This document shows, piece after piece, positions 24,374-33,364 of a stretch of 64,000 nucleotides of DNA. The notes under the pieces were generated by a model, which saw only the letters and a list, made by a program, of their open reading frames with translations, was not told the DNA's origin and made no database searches. Both the position numbers and the translations under genes were made by a program. Where the stretch lies: contig JBDHSU010000005.1 in assembly GCA_039808325.1 (NCBI GenBank), forward strand, positions 8,880 through 72,879, in the 5' to 3' direction. This DNA comes from JAFKKS01 sp039808325. GTDB taxonomy: Bacteria; Pseudomonadota; Alphaproteobacteria; Rhizobiales; Xanthobacteraceae. Position 1 is the stretch's first letter. Each line of letters begins with the position of its first letter.

Positions 24374-26491
24374 ATGAGCGACGTGACGGCAGGCCAGGGC
24401 GGTTTGGCGGGCTTCAAGCTACCGACCTTCGCCAGCATCAGCGAGACGCTGCGGCGGGGTGACATCGCGCTGGCGATCGGCGTGATGACGATTCTCGTCG
24501 TCCTCATCCTGCCGCTGCCGCCGATTCTTCTCGATCTTGCCCTCGCCATCTCGATCATCCTTTCGGTGCTGATCCTGATGACGGCGTTGTTCATCCACAC
24601 GCCGCTCGAGTTCTCCGCCTTTCCGACCGTGCTGCTCATCGCGACGATGCTGCGCCTCGCGCTCAACCTCGCATCGACACGTCTCATCCTGTCGCACGGG
24701 CACGAGGGCTCGGGCGCTGCCGGCCACGTCATCGAGGCCTTCGGCCACTTCGTGATGAGCGGCAATTTCGTGATCGGCATTATCGTGTTCGCGATCCTGG
24801 TGATCGTGAACTTCGTGGTGATCACCAAGGGCTCCGGCCGCATCGCGGAAGTCGCCGCGCGCTTCAACCTCGACGCCATGCCCGGCAAGCAGATGGCGAT
24901 CGACGCCGATCTCTCCGCCGGCCTGATCGACGAGAAGGTGGCGCGCGAGCGGCGCAAGAACCTCGAGGACGAGAGCGCCTTCTTCGGCGCCATGGACGGT
25001 GCCTCGAAATTCGTGCGCGGCGACGCCATCGCCGGTTTGCTCGTCGTTTTTATCAACGTCGTCGGCGGCATGGTCATCGGCATCGGCCAGCAGGGACTCG
25101 ACTTCGCCGAGGCCGGCCGCACCTACACGTTGCTGACCGTCGGCGACGGGCTCGTCACGCAAGTGCCGGCGCTGATCGTGTCGACCGCCGCCGGCCTGTT
25201 AGTCTCCAAGGCCGGCATTTCCGGTGCCGCCGACCAGGCGCTGCTGAAGCAGCTTTCCGGATATCCGAAGGCGCTCGGCATGTCGTCGGCGGTGATGCTG
25301 ATCATGGCGCTGCTGCCGGGCATCCCGATGCTGCCGTTCCTGGCGTTGGGCGGCGGCGCGGGGGCGCTCGCCTATGTCAGCGACCGCCGCGCCAAGGAGC
25401 GCAAGGTAGCGGCGGAAACGGAAGCGGCGGCGGAGAGCAAGGTCGAGCCGGCGGAGGAGCCGATCTCCTCGGCGCTCAAGATCGACGATCTCAAGATCGA
25501 GCTCGGCTATGCGCTCCTGCCGCTGGTCAAGGGCAGCAACGGCAGCGACCGCCTCACCGACCAGATCAAGGCGCTGCGCCGCTCGCTCGCGTCGGAGATG
25601 GGCTTCGTGATGCCGCCGGTGCGTATCCTCGACAATGTCCAACTCGAGGGGAACAGCTACGTCATCAAGATCAAGGAGGTCGAGGCAGGGTCGGGGCGCA
25701 TCTGGCCCGAGCAGTTCATGGTCATGGACCCCTCGGGCGGTCAGGTGGACGTGCCGGGAACCCACACCACCGAGCCGACCTTCGGCTTGCCCGCGACCTG
25801 GATCGACGCCGCGCTCAAGGAGGAAGCCGCGGCGAGAGGGTACACCGTGGTCGACGCCGCGACCGTTCTCTCCACGCACCTCACCGAGGTGCTCAAGGCC
25901 AATGTGGCGGAGCTTCTCTCCTACGCCGAGGTTCAGAAGCTGCTGAAGGAACTTTCAAAGGAGCAGTCGGAGCTCTTGAAGGACATCATGCCGGGGCAGA
26001 TCACGGCGTCGGGCATCCAGCGCGTGCTGCAACTCCTGCTGGCCGAGCGCGTGTCCATCCGCGACCTGTCGACCGTCCTCGAAGGCATCGCCGATGGCCT
26101 TGCCGCGACGCGCAATCCCGCGATGCTGGTGGAGCACGTGCGCGTGCGGCTGTCGCGCCAGATCTGCGCCCAGCACTATTCCCCGGCCGGCTACCTGCCT
26201 CTCATCGCGCTCTCGGCGGCCTGGGAGCAGGCTTTCGCCGAGTCGATCGTCGGGCAGGGGGAGGAACGGAGCCTCGCCATGCAACCCTCGAAACTCACCG
26301 AATTCATCACCCTTGTGCGTCTTCGTTTCGAAGACGCGGCGCGCGAAGCGGAAGCACCGGTGCTGGTCGTCTCGCCCGGCATCCGCCCTTACGTGCGCGA
26401 CATTGTCGAGCGTTTTCGCGCGCAGACGTCCGTTTTGTCGCAGGCGGAAATTCATCCGCGCATCCGGCTGAAGACGGTCGGAAGCATCTGA
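24374..26491 (+). CDS. flhA: Flagellar biosynthesis protein FlhA
   Basis: 705 residues from the ATG at 24374; a TTG six bases earlier is not preferred. The N-terminal half has about eight membrane spans and the FHIPEP-family signature region (F-H-S-G-class sequence seen here as A-R-F-N-L-D-A-M-P-G-K-Q-M-A-I-D-A-D near 170). The C-terminal half is the cytoplasmic nonamer-forming domain that docks chaperone-substrate pairs. FlhA is the export gate of the flagellar type III system. No other flagellar gene is in the window, so flhA stands alone here. Confidence 0.95.
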   Translation: MSDVTAGQGGLAGFKLPTFASISETLRRGDIALAIGVMTILVVLILPLPPILLDLALAISIILSVLILMTALFIHTPLEFSAFPTVLLIATMLRLALNLASTRLILSHGHEGSGAAGHVIEAFGHFVMSGNFVIGIIVFAILVIVNFVVITKGSGRIAEVAARFNLDAMPGKQMAIDADLSAGLIDEKVARERRKNLEDESAFFGAMDGASKFVRGDAIAGLLVVFINVVGGMVIGIGQQGLDFAEAGRTYTLLTVGDGLVTQVPALIVSTAAGLLVSKAGISGAADQALLKQLSGYPKALGMSSAVMLIMALLPGIPMLPFLALGGGAGALAYVSDRRAKERKVAAETEAAAESKVEPAEEPISSALKIDDLKIELGYALLPLVKGSNGSDRLTDQIKALRRSLASEMGFVMPPVRILDNVQLEGNSYVIKIKEVEAGSGRIWPEQFMVMDPSGGQVDVPGTHTTEPTFGLPATWIDAALKEEAAARGYTVVDAATVLSTHLTEVLKANVAELLSYAEVQKLLKELSKEQSELLKDIMPGQITASGIQRVLQLLLAERVSIRDLSTVLEGIADGLAATRNPAMLVEHVRVRLSRQICAQHYSPAGYLPLIALSAAWEQAFAESIVGQGEERSLAMQPSKLTEFITLVRLRFEDAAREAEAPVLVVSPGIRPYVRDIVERFRAQTSVLSQAEIHPRIRLKTVGSI

Positions 26492-26833
26492 TCGCTTCCG
26501 ATCACGCGATTCTGATGAAGCCCTTAAGTGCAGATGGCGATTATGTCGGCTCTTGAAAAACACGAAAAATCAAAAGCTTGTCCGGAATCGTCGGCCGGTC
26601 TTCCGCACCCGTCGTTCGGGCCGCACGCGACCGGATTGAAACGAAGGCCCCGCCGCCTACGTAAGCGCGGAACAGAGATGGAACCAAAACGCATGCGGGC
26701 CGTTGTTCCGGCAAATGTGCGACGTGCACGAACGTTCTCTGTGCAGGTCTCGGCGGCTCCCCGTCGGTTTCTTGAACCGCTTGCCGTGTTCAAGCGACGA
26801 AGCCCTGAAGACAAGAGCGAAGGGCAGCGTGTC
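26492..26833 (+). other. 342-base region between flhA and the small membrane protein
   Basis: The frame of the downstream small protein is open through most of this stretch, but the sequence is basic, low in hydrophobics and has no ribosome site at its upstream ATGs. I see no supported gene; it probably holds the promoter of the 26834 gene. Confidence 0.45.
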
Positions 26834-27070
26834 ATGAATCACTCGATTATCGGCGCAGATCGCAATACCCACGTGAAGATGGTCGTTGTGGCGCTTGTGG
26901 CGGCCATCATGGTCGTGACCGTCGGGATCGGCGCGCGCTTGAGCAGCTCTGTCGATCTTGGCACCGACATTCTGGCCGTCCGCCCCGGCGAGCACCCGGT
27001 CACGGTCGGCGTGATCAAGGCGACCAAGTCGAACACCTATTCGAACAGCGAGACGCCCAACATCCGCTGA
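26834..27070 (+). CDS. Small membrane-anchored protein of unknown function
   Basis: 78 residues from the ATG at 26834, preceded by AGGG; longer in-frame starts (back to 26528) give unlikely basic sequence. One membrane span near 15-34 (M-V-V-V-A-L-V-A-A-I-M-V-V-T-V-G-I-G). The periplasmic tail contains V-T-V-G-V-I-K-A-T-K-S and ends T-P-N-I-R. Similar short proteins are common in Bradyrhizobium relatives. A strong intrinsic terminator follows, so it is its own transcript or the end of one. Confidence 0.7.
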   Translation: MNHSIIGADRNTHVKMVVVALVAAIMVVTVGIGARLSSSVDLGTDILAVRPGEHPVTVGVIKATKSNTYSNSETPNIR

Positions 27071-27103
27071 TCAATCCATTTTACCGACCTCCAAGTCGAC
27101 TTG

Positions 27104-27132
27104 AGCGCGCCGCCAGGCGCGCTTTTTGTTTT
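27104..27132 (+). terminator. Intrinsic terminator after the small membrane protein
   Basis: 8-bp stem AGCGCGCC / GGCGCGCT with GCCA loop, then TTTTTGTTTT. Located 33 bases after the stop at 27070 and before hemF. Confidence 0.92.
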
Positions 27133-27216
27133 GTGCATGGTTGTAACCGGATGGCCGGGTTACAAGCCGTTGGAATGCTTAAGGTGGACACTCACCCAGG
27201 ACCCGTTGCGATCACG

Positions 27217-28104
27217 ATGGCCAACCAAGAACTGGAAACCTGCAAGTCACGCGCCCGGACCTGGTTCGAGGCGCTGCGCGATGAGATTTGCGCTGCCTTG
27301 GAGGCGATCGAGCGGGAGGCGCCGCCGGCCCTCTATGACCGGGAGCCGGGCCGTTTCGTGCGCACGCCTTGGCGGCGGACCGACCACACCGGCGCCGCCG
27401 GCGGCGGCGGCACCATGGCGATCCTGAAGGGCCGGGTCTTCGAAAAAGGCGGCGTGCACGTGTCCACGGTGCATGGCGAGTTCGCGCCCGAGTTCCGCAA
27501 GGAGATTCCCGGCGCGGACACCGATCCGCGCTTTTGGGCGTCGGGCGTTTCGCTGATCCTGCATCCGCGTAATCCGCACGTCCCGGCGGTGCATATGAAC
27601 ACGCGTTTCGTCGTCACCGGCAAATCCTGGTTCGGCGGCGGCGCCGATCTCACGCCCGTGCTCGACCGGCGCCGCACGCAGGACGATGCGGATACGGTCG
27701 CCTTCCACGCGGCGATGCGCGCGGCCTGCGACGCGCACGCAGCCGTCGCTCCTTACGAGAAATACAAGACGTGGTGCGACGAGTATTTCTATCTCAAGCA
27801 CCGCAAGGAGCCGCGCGGCGTCGGCGGCATCTTCTACGACTGGCTGGCGAGCGGCGATTGGGAAGCGGACTTCGCCTTCACGCAAGCGGTCGGCCGCGCG
27901 TTCCTGGAAATCTATCCGAATATCGTGCGCCGCAATCTCGCGACGTCGTGGACGCAAGCCGACCGCGAAGAGCAGCTTGTCCGCCGCGGCCGCTATGTCG
28001 AGTTCAATCTGCTTTACGACCGCGGCACGATTTTTGGTCTGCGCACCGGCGGCAACGTCGACTCGATCCTGTCGTCGCTGCCGCCGGTGGTGCATTGGCC
28101 TTGA
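27217..28104 (+). CDS. hemF: Oxygen-dependent coproporphyrinogen III oxidase
   Basis: 295 residues from the ATG at 27217; in-frame ATGs at 27133 and 27175 are possible but give atypical N-termini and the former overlaps the terminator T-tract region. Conserved stretches: G-G-G-G-T-M-A-I-L-K-G-R-V-F-E-K near 65, H-P-R-N-P-H-V-P-A-V-H-M-N-T-R near 115, W-F-G-G-G-A-D-L-T-P near 140 and K-E-P-R-G-V-G-G-I-F-Y-D near 200. HemF makes protoporphyrinogen IX from coproporphyrinogen III using O2. Works in the same pathway as hemA at 6.3 kb. Confidence 0.95.
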   Translation: MANQELETCKSRARTWFEALRDEICAALEAIEREAPPALYDREPGRFVRTPWRRTDHTGAAGGGGTMAILKGRVFEKGGVHVSTVHGEFAPEFRKEIPGADTDPRFWASGVSLILHPRNPHVPAVHMNTRFVVTGKSWFGGGADLTPVLDRRRTQDDADTVAFHAAMRAACDAHAAVAPYEKYKTWCDEYFYLKHRKEPRGVGGIFYDWLASGDWEADFAFTQAVGRAFLEIYPNIVRRNLATSWTQADREEQLVRRGRYVEFNLLYDRGTIFGLRTGGNVDSILSSLPPVVHWP

Positions 28105-28126
28105 GGCCGAGGCTCCCTTAGCGCCC

Positions 28127-28888
28127 TCACAACATTGCGGCGTCGAACACCATGTAGGCGCCGCCGAACAGGACGACCGCGTCGAGGATGGCGGTGTGGA
28201 AATGCACCGGCAGGCGATCGACCAGCGCCTTGGCGATGAAGGCGCCGGGCGTCGCGATGGCGCCGATCAGGAGCGCGAAGACGACGATCTTCGTATCCAT
28301 GGCTCCGGCGATGCCGAACACCAGCACCTTCACGACACCGACGACCACCGAGATGGCCGCGTCGGTCGCGATCGTGCCGGCGCCGCTCAAGCCTGACGCC
28401 ATCAGGAGCGAGAGCAGGATCACGCCCGAGCCGGTGGTGCCGCCGACCAGCACGCCGTAACCGACGGAGGAGAAAAACAATCCGCGCTGTTCGAGCGCCA
28501 GGCCGCGCCGGCGCATCAGGCGGCGAAGCGGCACGCTCAGCAGCAGCGTGAGGCCGATCACGATCAGCGCGCCGCGGCCGGTGAGCAGTGTGAATCCATA
28601 AGCGCCGACGACGCATGTCGGCAGCGCGCCGAGCAGCACGGTCTTCCAGTGCCGCATGCTGATCGCGTCGCGAAAGGCGAGCGCCCGGCTCGTATTGGTG
28701 AACAGCGCCGTAATCGCGATGATCGGCACCACCGCCTCGGCGCCGGTGATCGGCACGAGGACGAGCGGCATCAGGACGCCGGTGCCGTAGCCGGCGACGC
28801 CGCCGACGAGAGACGCGAACAGCGCCATGCCCGCGACGAGCGCGAGTTGCGTCACGGTGACGCCGGCAAAACCTGCGGCGAGGTCCAT
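28127..28888 (-). CDS. TauE/SafE (TSUP) family permease
   Basis: 253 residues with about eight membrane spans. The two halves each start with the family pattern G-G-V-A-G-Y-G-T-G near residue 29 and G-V-L-V-G-G-T-T-G-S-G near 149. TSUP proteins move sulfite, sulfoacetate or other small sulfur/organic anions across the inner membrane; no sulfur genes lie close by, so the substrate is open. Convergent with hemF, 22 bases apart. Confidence 0.87.
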   Translation of the reverse strand: MDLAAGFAGVTVTQLALVAGMALFASLVGGVAGYGTGVLMPLVLVPITGAEAVVPIIAITALFTNTSRALAFRDAISMRHWKTVLLGALPTCVVGAYGFTLLTGRGALIVIGLTLLLSVPLRRLMRRRGLALEQRGLFFSSVGYGVLVGGTTGSGVILLSLLMASGLSGAGTIATDAAISVVVGVVKVLVFGIAGAMDTKIVVFALLIGAIATPGAFIAKALVDRLPVHFHTAILDAVVLFGGAYMVFDAAML

Positions 28889-28933
28889 CGCGATGATTTC
28901 TAAATGGAGGACCGGAAGGGTGGGCGTTCTCTT

Positions 28934-29185
28934 TCAGTCGGCGGAGTGCAGCCGCCGCATGGTGAACTCGATACGCCCATCGGGGAGTTCGCGCCAGCTT
29001 TCGATTTCGGTCATGTAGGCGGCCTTTGGAAACCGCCGCAGGATGTCGCGCGCCTTCTCGCGTGCCGCATCGCGTTCAAGCGCATGGGTTTCGCGATGAA
29101 ACGCATCGACCGCGGCACGGCTCCGCCCGGCCATGCGCTCGGCGCTGCGGCGCGCGATGTCGGCGGGTCGGCGCGGTGAGCTCAT
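28934..29185 (-). CDS. Conserved hypothetical protein, 83 residues
   Basis: Soluble, basic N-terminal helix rich in Arg and Ala, then D-I-L-R-R-F-P-K-A-A-Y-M-T-E-I-E-S-W-R-E-L-P-D-G-R-I-E-F-T-M, which suggests a short beta-hairpin domain. No catalytic motif and no family recognised. Codon use matches neighbours. It lies between cca and the TSUP gene on the same strand, 109 bases after cca. Confidence 0.65.
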   Translation of the reverse strand: MSSPRRPADIARRSAERMAGRSRAAVDAFHRETHALERDAAREKARDILRRFPKAAYMTEIESWRELPDGRIEFTMRRLHSAD

Positions 29186-29294
29186 GCTGCAAGTCTACGC
29201 CGGCCGCGCGACGCAGGCGAGTCGGTCGCAAGAAGGCTCGGTTAAGTGCCCGCAGACCTGCGGGTGTCGTCCCCGCGAAGGGGGCGGTGATGCC

Positions 29295-30536
29295 TCAAGT
29301 CCCCGCCGTCTTTTCGGCGATTGCGTCCAACGCGGCCCGATCCTTCGGGAAATCGGCGGCGATCCAAGCTTCTTCCGCCGCCGCGAGCGCCGCGCCCAGG
29401 GCCGGACCTTTCGGCACGCCGCGCGTCATGAAATCGGCCGCCTTGAGGGGGAATTTCGGCGGCGGCCAGCGGTCCGGCAGCGTGAACAGCCCGTTCCATG
29501 CGGGATTGTCCGTCGAGGCTCCCGATCGCGTCCATGAAAAGAGGATGCGGTCCCGATAACGATCCGGCAGAAGCCGGTAGAGAAGGCTGCGGGCCTGGCG
29601 TTCCGAAGACGCCTCCGTCACGTCCCACCAGCCCTGCGCCATGGAGAAGAGGCGGTCGGTCTCTTCATTGGCGAGACGCAGCCGCTCGCGGAAGCGTTCC
29701 GCGTCATCGGTGACGTGGACCGCGAGCGCTCCCAGCCGCCGCACCGGATCGGGCGCGAGACCGAGCGCCTTTTCCAATGCGTCCATCCGCTGGAGATGCG
29801 CGACCAGCGGCGCGGCGCTCAGGACGCGATCGAGAATTCCGGCGTCGGCCATGACGGTCAGCGTCCCCGCCGCGCGCGGCGCGACGACGAGCTTCATCAG
29901 TTCCATGCGGGTGCGCTCGCGCGACAATTGCGCGAGCCCGGCGCGATGGCGGATCGTCGCCCGCAAACCCTCCGCGTCCGGCGCGCCGGCGCCGTAGGCG
30001 GCATAAAAACGGAAGAAGCGCAGGATGCGCAGATAGTCCTCGCGGATACGCGCATCGGCCTCGCCGATGAAGCGGACGCGCCGCGCTTCGAGATCGGGCA
30101 GGCCGCTCACCGGGTCGTGTATCCGGCCGTCCGGTGAAAGCGACAGCGCGTTCATCGTGAAATCGCGGCGCTCGGCGTCCCGTCTCCAGTCGCGGCCGAA
30201 GCGAACGCGTGCCTTGCGTCCGAAGGTCTCGACGTCCTCGCGCAGCGTCGTTACTTCGAATGGCGTGCCGTCGACGACCACGGTGACCGTGCCGTGGTCG
30301 ATGCCGGTCGGCACCGCCTTGAGCCTTTCGGCCGTGGCACGCCGCGTGACGACGTCCGGCGTCGCGGTCGTGGCGATGTCGATCTCTCCGCGCGGCAGTC
30401 CGAGCAGCGCGTTGCGCACCGCGCCGCCGACGATGCGCGCCTCTTCGCCGTCGCGATCGAGCAGGGCGAGGACACGCGCCGCCGGCCCTTGCAACAATTG
30501 GGAGATGTTCTTTCGCGTGACGGCGCTTGCGCTCAT
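29295..30536 (-). CDS. cca: CCA-adding tRNA nucleotidyltransferase / poly(A) polymerase family
   Basis: 413 residues. Class II nucleotidyltransferase head: G-G-A-V-R-N-A-L-L-G near 38, then the catalytic carboxylates in G-E-I-D-I-A-T-T-A near 51. R-R-D-F-T-M-N-A-L near 124 is the nucleotide-selecting region, and the neck follows with R-I-R-E-D-Y-L-R-I-L-R-F-F-R. It builds or repairs the 3' CCA end of tRNAs. Start overlaps the DUF6111 stop by four bases. Confidence 0.93.
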   Translation of the reverse strand: MSASAVTRKNISQLLQGPAARVLALLDRDGEEARIVGGAVRNALLGLPRGEIDIATTATPDVVTRRATAERLKAVPTGIDHGTVTVVVDGTPFEVTTLREDVETFGRKARVRFGRDWRRDAERRDFTMNALSLSPDGRIHDPVSGLPDLEARRVRFIGEADARIREDYLRILRFFRFYAAYGAGAPDAEGLRATIRHRAGLAQLSRERTRMELMKLVVAPRAAGTLTVMADAGILDRVLSAAPLVAHLQRMDALEKALGLAPDPVRRLGALAVHVTDDAERFRERLRLANEETDRLFSMAQGWWDVTEASSERQARSLLYRLLPDRYRDRILFSWTRSGASTDNPAWNGLFTLPDRWPPPKFPLKAADFMTRGVPKGPALGAALAAAEEAWIAADFPKDRAALDAIAEKTAGT

Positions 30537-30796
30537 TCATTCCTGCCGGGGATGAACTTGCCGTTCTCCATATGCGCCGGAACGTAAGTCGAGTGTGGCG
30601 GCGCTCCGCTGAATTGCGCGATCAGGACGAAGGAGACCACCACCAATGACAACGCGACGATCGTGAGCCAGATGATCGCGTGCCACGACCATGCGTCAGG
30701 GACGAACAGACCTTCGCGGGTCGCCCAGATGAATGCCGCGTAGAGGACGAATGGAGCGGCGAAAAGGGCGAGTTCGGTCAGGATCGGACGGATCAT
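30533..30796 (-). CDS. DUF6111 family small membrane protein
   Basis: 87 residues, two hydrophobic spans (about 7-24 and 41-63), then a conserved tail with P-P-H-S-T-Y-V-P-A-H-M-E-N-G-K-F-I-P-G. The family is seen in Hyphomicrobiales next to cca; function unknown. Coupled to cca by an ATGA overlap. No strong ribosome site is visible before the ATG at 30796. Confidence 0.82.
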   Translation of the reverse strand: MIRPILTELALFAAPFVLYAAFIWATREGLFVPDAWSWHAIIWLTIVALSLVVVSFVLIAQFSGAPPHSTYVPAHMENGKFIPGRNE

Positions 30797-30883
30797 CGGC
30801 GGCCGGCGCCCGTACGCCCGACAGGAGGAGGCGTCGGCGCGCCGTCTGCGGCGGCATGGATCGAGCGGTGGCGCTGGCTCATG

Positions 30884-31543
30884 TCAGCCACCGTAAAGCC
30901 GTTCATAGAGTCGCCGTAACATGCCTGCCGTCGCCCCCCAGATATAATGATCCCCGAACGGCATGGCGTAGTAGGTGCGCATCATGCCGCGCCACTCCCG
31001 ACTGTGGCGCTGATGATTCTCCGGCCCCATGAGAAACGCCAGAGGAACCTCGAAAACGTCCTGCACCTCGGCGGGGTTGGGTGTGATCGTGAAGCCGGGC
31101 GCAACGCGCGCGACCGTCGGCGCAATCCGGTAGCCGGTCGTCGTCAGATGCGTGTCGGAATAGCCGAGCGGCTCGACGAAGCGCGCATCGAGCCCGATCT
31201 CCTCGTTGGCTTCGCGCAGCGCCGCCGCGACGGGCGAGGCGTCTTCAGGGTCGATCTTGCCGCCGGGGAAGGCCACCTGGCCCGCGTGACTCGACAGCTT
31301 GTCGTTGCGCAAGGTCAGAAGCACCGTCGGCTCCGGACGGTCGACGACGGGAATGAGCACGGCGGCCGGGCGGATCGGCCGTACGTCCGCGATCGCCAGA
31401 ACGACCGGATCGCTTTCGTGATCGCCATGCGGCGGGACGAGATCGGGGTTGGTGAGGGCCGGGTCGACCCGCCGGCTCAGGCGGGCGCGGGCGAGATCGA
31501 AGAATTCGTGGCCGGGCAACGATTCTGGCGTGGCGGCGTGCAT
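30884..31543 (-). CDS. Nudix hydrolase, CoA pyrophosphatase type
   Basis: 219 residues from the ATG at 31543, which overlaps the TGA of the DUF1285 gene (TGATG). The Nudix box near 107-129 reads G-G-K-I-D-P-E-D ... R-E-A-N-E-E-I-G-L. The preceding L-R-N-D-K-L-S-S-H-A-G-Q-V-A-F-P type motif marks the CoA/NADH diphosphatase branch. It cleaves CoA or oxidised CoA to phosphopantetheine and 3',5'-ADP. Confidence 0.9.
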   Translation of the reverse strand: MHAATPESLPGHEFFDLARARLSRRVDPALTNPDLVPPHGDHESDPVVLAIADVRPIRPAAVLIPVVDRPEPTVLLTLRNDKLSSHAGQVAFPGGKIDPEDASPVAAALREANEEIGLDARFVEPLGYSDTHLTTTGYRIAPTVARVAPGFTITPNPAEVQDVFEVPLAFLMGPENHQRHSREWRGMMRTYYAMPFGDHYIWGATAGMLRRLYERLYGG

Positions 31544-32139
31544 CAAACACCGTCCTGCAGGGCGTCGGCCGGCGCCATCGGAAAAAAGGCGGCACCCGAC
31601 GCGATGCCGAACATGCGACGCCCTTCGACGCCACGTTCCTCGCCGCGCGCGACGAGATCGTAGAACAAGGCCCGCGTCACTTTGGCCCACAGGCCGCGCC
31701 GGACATGCAGATAGGGCTTGAGGCCGCCGGTGCCCGGCTCCGGCTCGAAGCGAAGCGCGTTCTCCGGCCCGCAGACGACCCAGTCGTCGACATTGGTGCG
31801 AAAGTGCAGCGTTTCCATACCTTGCGTCGGCTCGACCTGCATTTCCACGGCCAGGAAAGGGGCGTCGTCGACCGTAATGCCGCACTTCTCCACCGGGGTG
31901 ACGAGAAAGTGGTGATCGCCCTCGCGCTTGAGGACGGAGGCGAACAGCTTCACCAGCGGCAGCCGGCCAATCGGCGTCTTTTGATAAAACCAAGTGCCAT
32001 CGGTGGCGATTCGCATGTCGATTTCGCCGCAATAGGGCGGATTCCACAGATGGACGGGGGGCGGCCCTTTTTTCCCGGCGGTGCGCGCGGCGCCCGCGAG
32101 CGTTTCCAGTCCGCCGATGGGATTTCTCGTATCCGTCAT
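31543..32139 (-). CDS. DUF1285 family protein
   Basis: 198 residues from the ATG at 32139 (earlier in-frame sequence to 32220 is Arg-rich and unlikely). Family marks: H-L-W-N-P-P-Y-C-G-E-I-D-M-R-I near 34 and G-T-W-F-Y-Q-K-T-P-I-G-R near 51, then V-T-P-V-E-K-C-G-I. Function unknown; a conserved alphaproteobacterial order DUF1285-Nudix-cca is kept here. Divergent from the moxR cluster. Confidence 0.88.
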   Translation of the reverse strand: MTDTRNPIGGLETLAGAARTAGKKGPPPVHLWNPPYCGEIDMRIATDGTWFYQKTPIGRLPLVKLFASVLKREGDHHFLVTPVEKCGITVDDAPFLAVEMQVEPTQGMETLHFRTNVDDWVVCGPENALRFEPEPGTGGLKPYLHVRRGLWAKVTRALFYDLVARGEERGVEGRRMFGIASGAAFFPMAPADALQDGV

Positions 32140-32199
32140 TGCGTATCCAGCGTGACTTGACTTACCGCGATGCCGATCTCGTGATCGTGAACGGGTGGT

Positions 32200-32309
32200 C
32201 CTAAATCGCCACGATCTCAATCTAGCGTAGATGCGCTACGCGTACGGCAGGGCCGAGCCGGCAGGGACACCAGATTTAGGCTCGATTGCCGTATGATCTA
32301 CCCTAAATC
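32200..32309. promoter_or_regulatory. Three copies of CCTAAATC in the moxR/DUF1285 divergent region
   Basis: CCTAAATC at 32200-32207 and 32302-32309 on the plus strand and its complement GATTTAGG at 32273-32280. The last two form an inverted repeat with 21 bases between, 41 to 77 bases before the moxR ATG. An AT-rich octamer three times in 110 bases is unlikely by chance in DNA this GC-rich. No known regulator motif is recognised. Confidence 0.55.
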
Positions 32310-32349
32310 AAGCGGCGTTGACGATGCCTTTGGCGAAGGAGCGTAAGGA

Positions 32350-33360
32350 ATGAGCGTGACCGGCACGGACGGCATCGAGAACTTCGAGGATATGATGGTT
32401 CGCGCCGCCGAGCAGGCGGCCGGCCACGTCCGCGCCGCCAAGGCAGCCATCGGCGCCGTGATTTTCGGCCAGGAGAGCGTGGTCGAGCGCGCCCTGGTGA
32501 CGGTCTTGTCCGGCGGCCATGCCCTGCTGATCGGCGTGCCCGGCCTCGCCAAGACCAAGCTCGTCGAGACGATGGGCATCGTTCTCGGGCTCGACGCGCG
32601 CCGCGTGCAGTTCACGCCGGACCTGATGCCGTCCGACATCCTCGGCAGCGAGGTACTGGAGGAGACGACGGGAGGGCGGCGCAATTTCCGCTTCATTCCG
32701 GGCCCGATCTTCGCCCAGCTTCTGATGGCCGACGAGATCAACCGCGCGAGCCCGCGCACGCAGTCGGCGCTTCTGCAAGCGATGCAGGAACTGCATGTCA
32801 CCGTTGCCGGCGCGCGCCATGACGTGCCGAAGCCTTTCCATGTGCTGGCGACGCAGAACCCGCTGGAGCAGGAGGGCACGTATCCGTTGCCGGAAGCGCA
32901 GCTCGACCGCTTCCTGATGGAGATCGACGTCGACTATCCCGACCTCGAAGCGGAGCGCCGCATCCTGTTCGACACCACCGGCGCCGAGGAGGCGAAGGCC
33001 AAGGCGACGATGACCGCCGAAGACCTGATCGCGGCGCAGCGTCTTGTGAGGCGGTTGCCGGTCGGCGAATCGGTCGTCGAGGCGATCCTGGCGCTGGTGC
33101 GCTCGGCGCGGCCGGGCGCGGACGGGGGCGAGGCGTCGCGCCTCATCGCCTGGGGTCCGGGCCCTCGCGCCAGCCAGGCGTTGATGCTGGCGGTGCGCGC
33201 GCGGGCCCTGCTTGAGGGCCGCCTTGCACCGTCGATCGACGATGTCATCGCTTTGGCGGAGCCGGTCCTCAAGCATCGCATGGCCCTCAACTTCGCCGCG
33301 CGCGCCGAAGGCGAAACCGTCGGCGCTGTCATCGGCCGCCTGACGGCGCGCATTGGATAA
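32350..33360 (+). CDS. MoxR family AAA+ ATPase
   Basis: 336 residues. Walker A-type loop G-V-P-G-L-A-K-T near residue 60, Walker B L-L-M-A-D-E-I-N-R near 125, sensor A-T-Q-N-P-L-E-Q-E-G-T-Y near 170, and an AAA lid. MoxR ATPases act as chaperones that insert cofactors or activate partner complexes, often with a DUF58/VWA protein next door, as here. First gene of a four-gene set. Confidence 0.94.
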   Translation: MSVTGTDGIENFEDMMVRAAEQAAGHVRAAKAAIGAVIFGQESVVERALVTVLSGGHALLIGVPGLAKTKLVETMGIVLGLDARRVQFTPDLMPSDILGSEVLEETTGGRRNFRFIPGPIFAQLLMADEINRASPRTQSALLQAMQELHVTVAGARHDVPKPFHVLATQNPLEQEGTYPLPEAQLDRFLMEIDVDYPDLEAERRILFDTTGAEEAKAKATMTAEDLIAAQRLVRRLPVGESVVEAILALVRSARPGADGGEASRLIAWGPGPRASQALMLAVRARALLEGRLAPSIDDVIALAEPVLKHRMALNFAARAEGETVGAVIGRLTARIG

Positions 33361-33364
33361 GCGG

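Noticed and set aside
26528..27070. A 180-residue gene running through the whole flhA-hemF gap
   Set aside because: The first 100 codons give basic, low-complexity sequence without a ribosome site; only the 78-residue 3' part looks like a protein.
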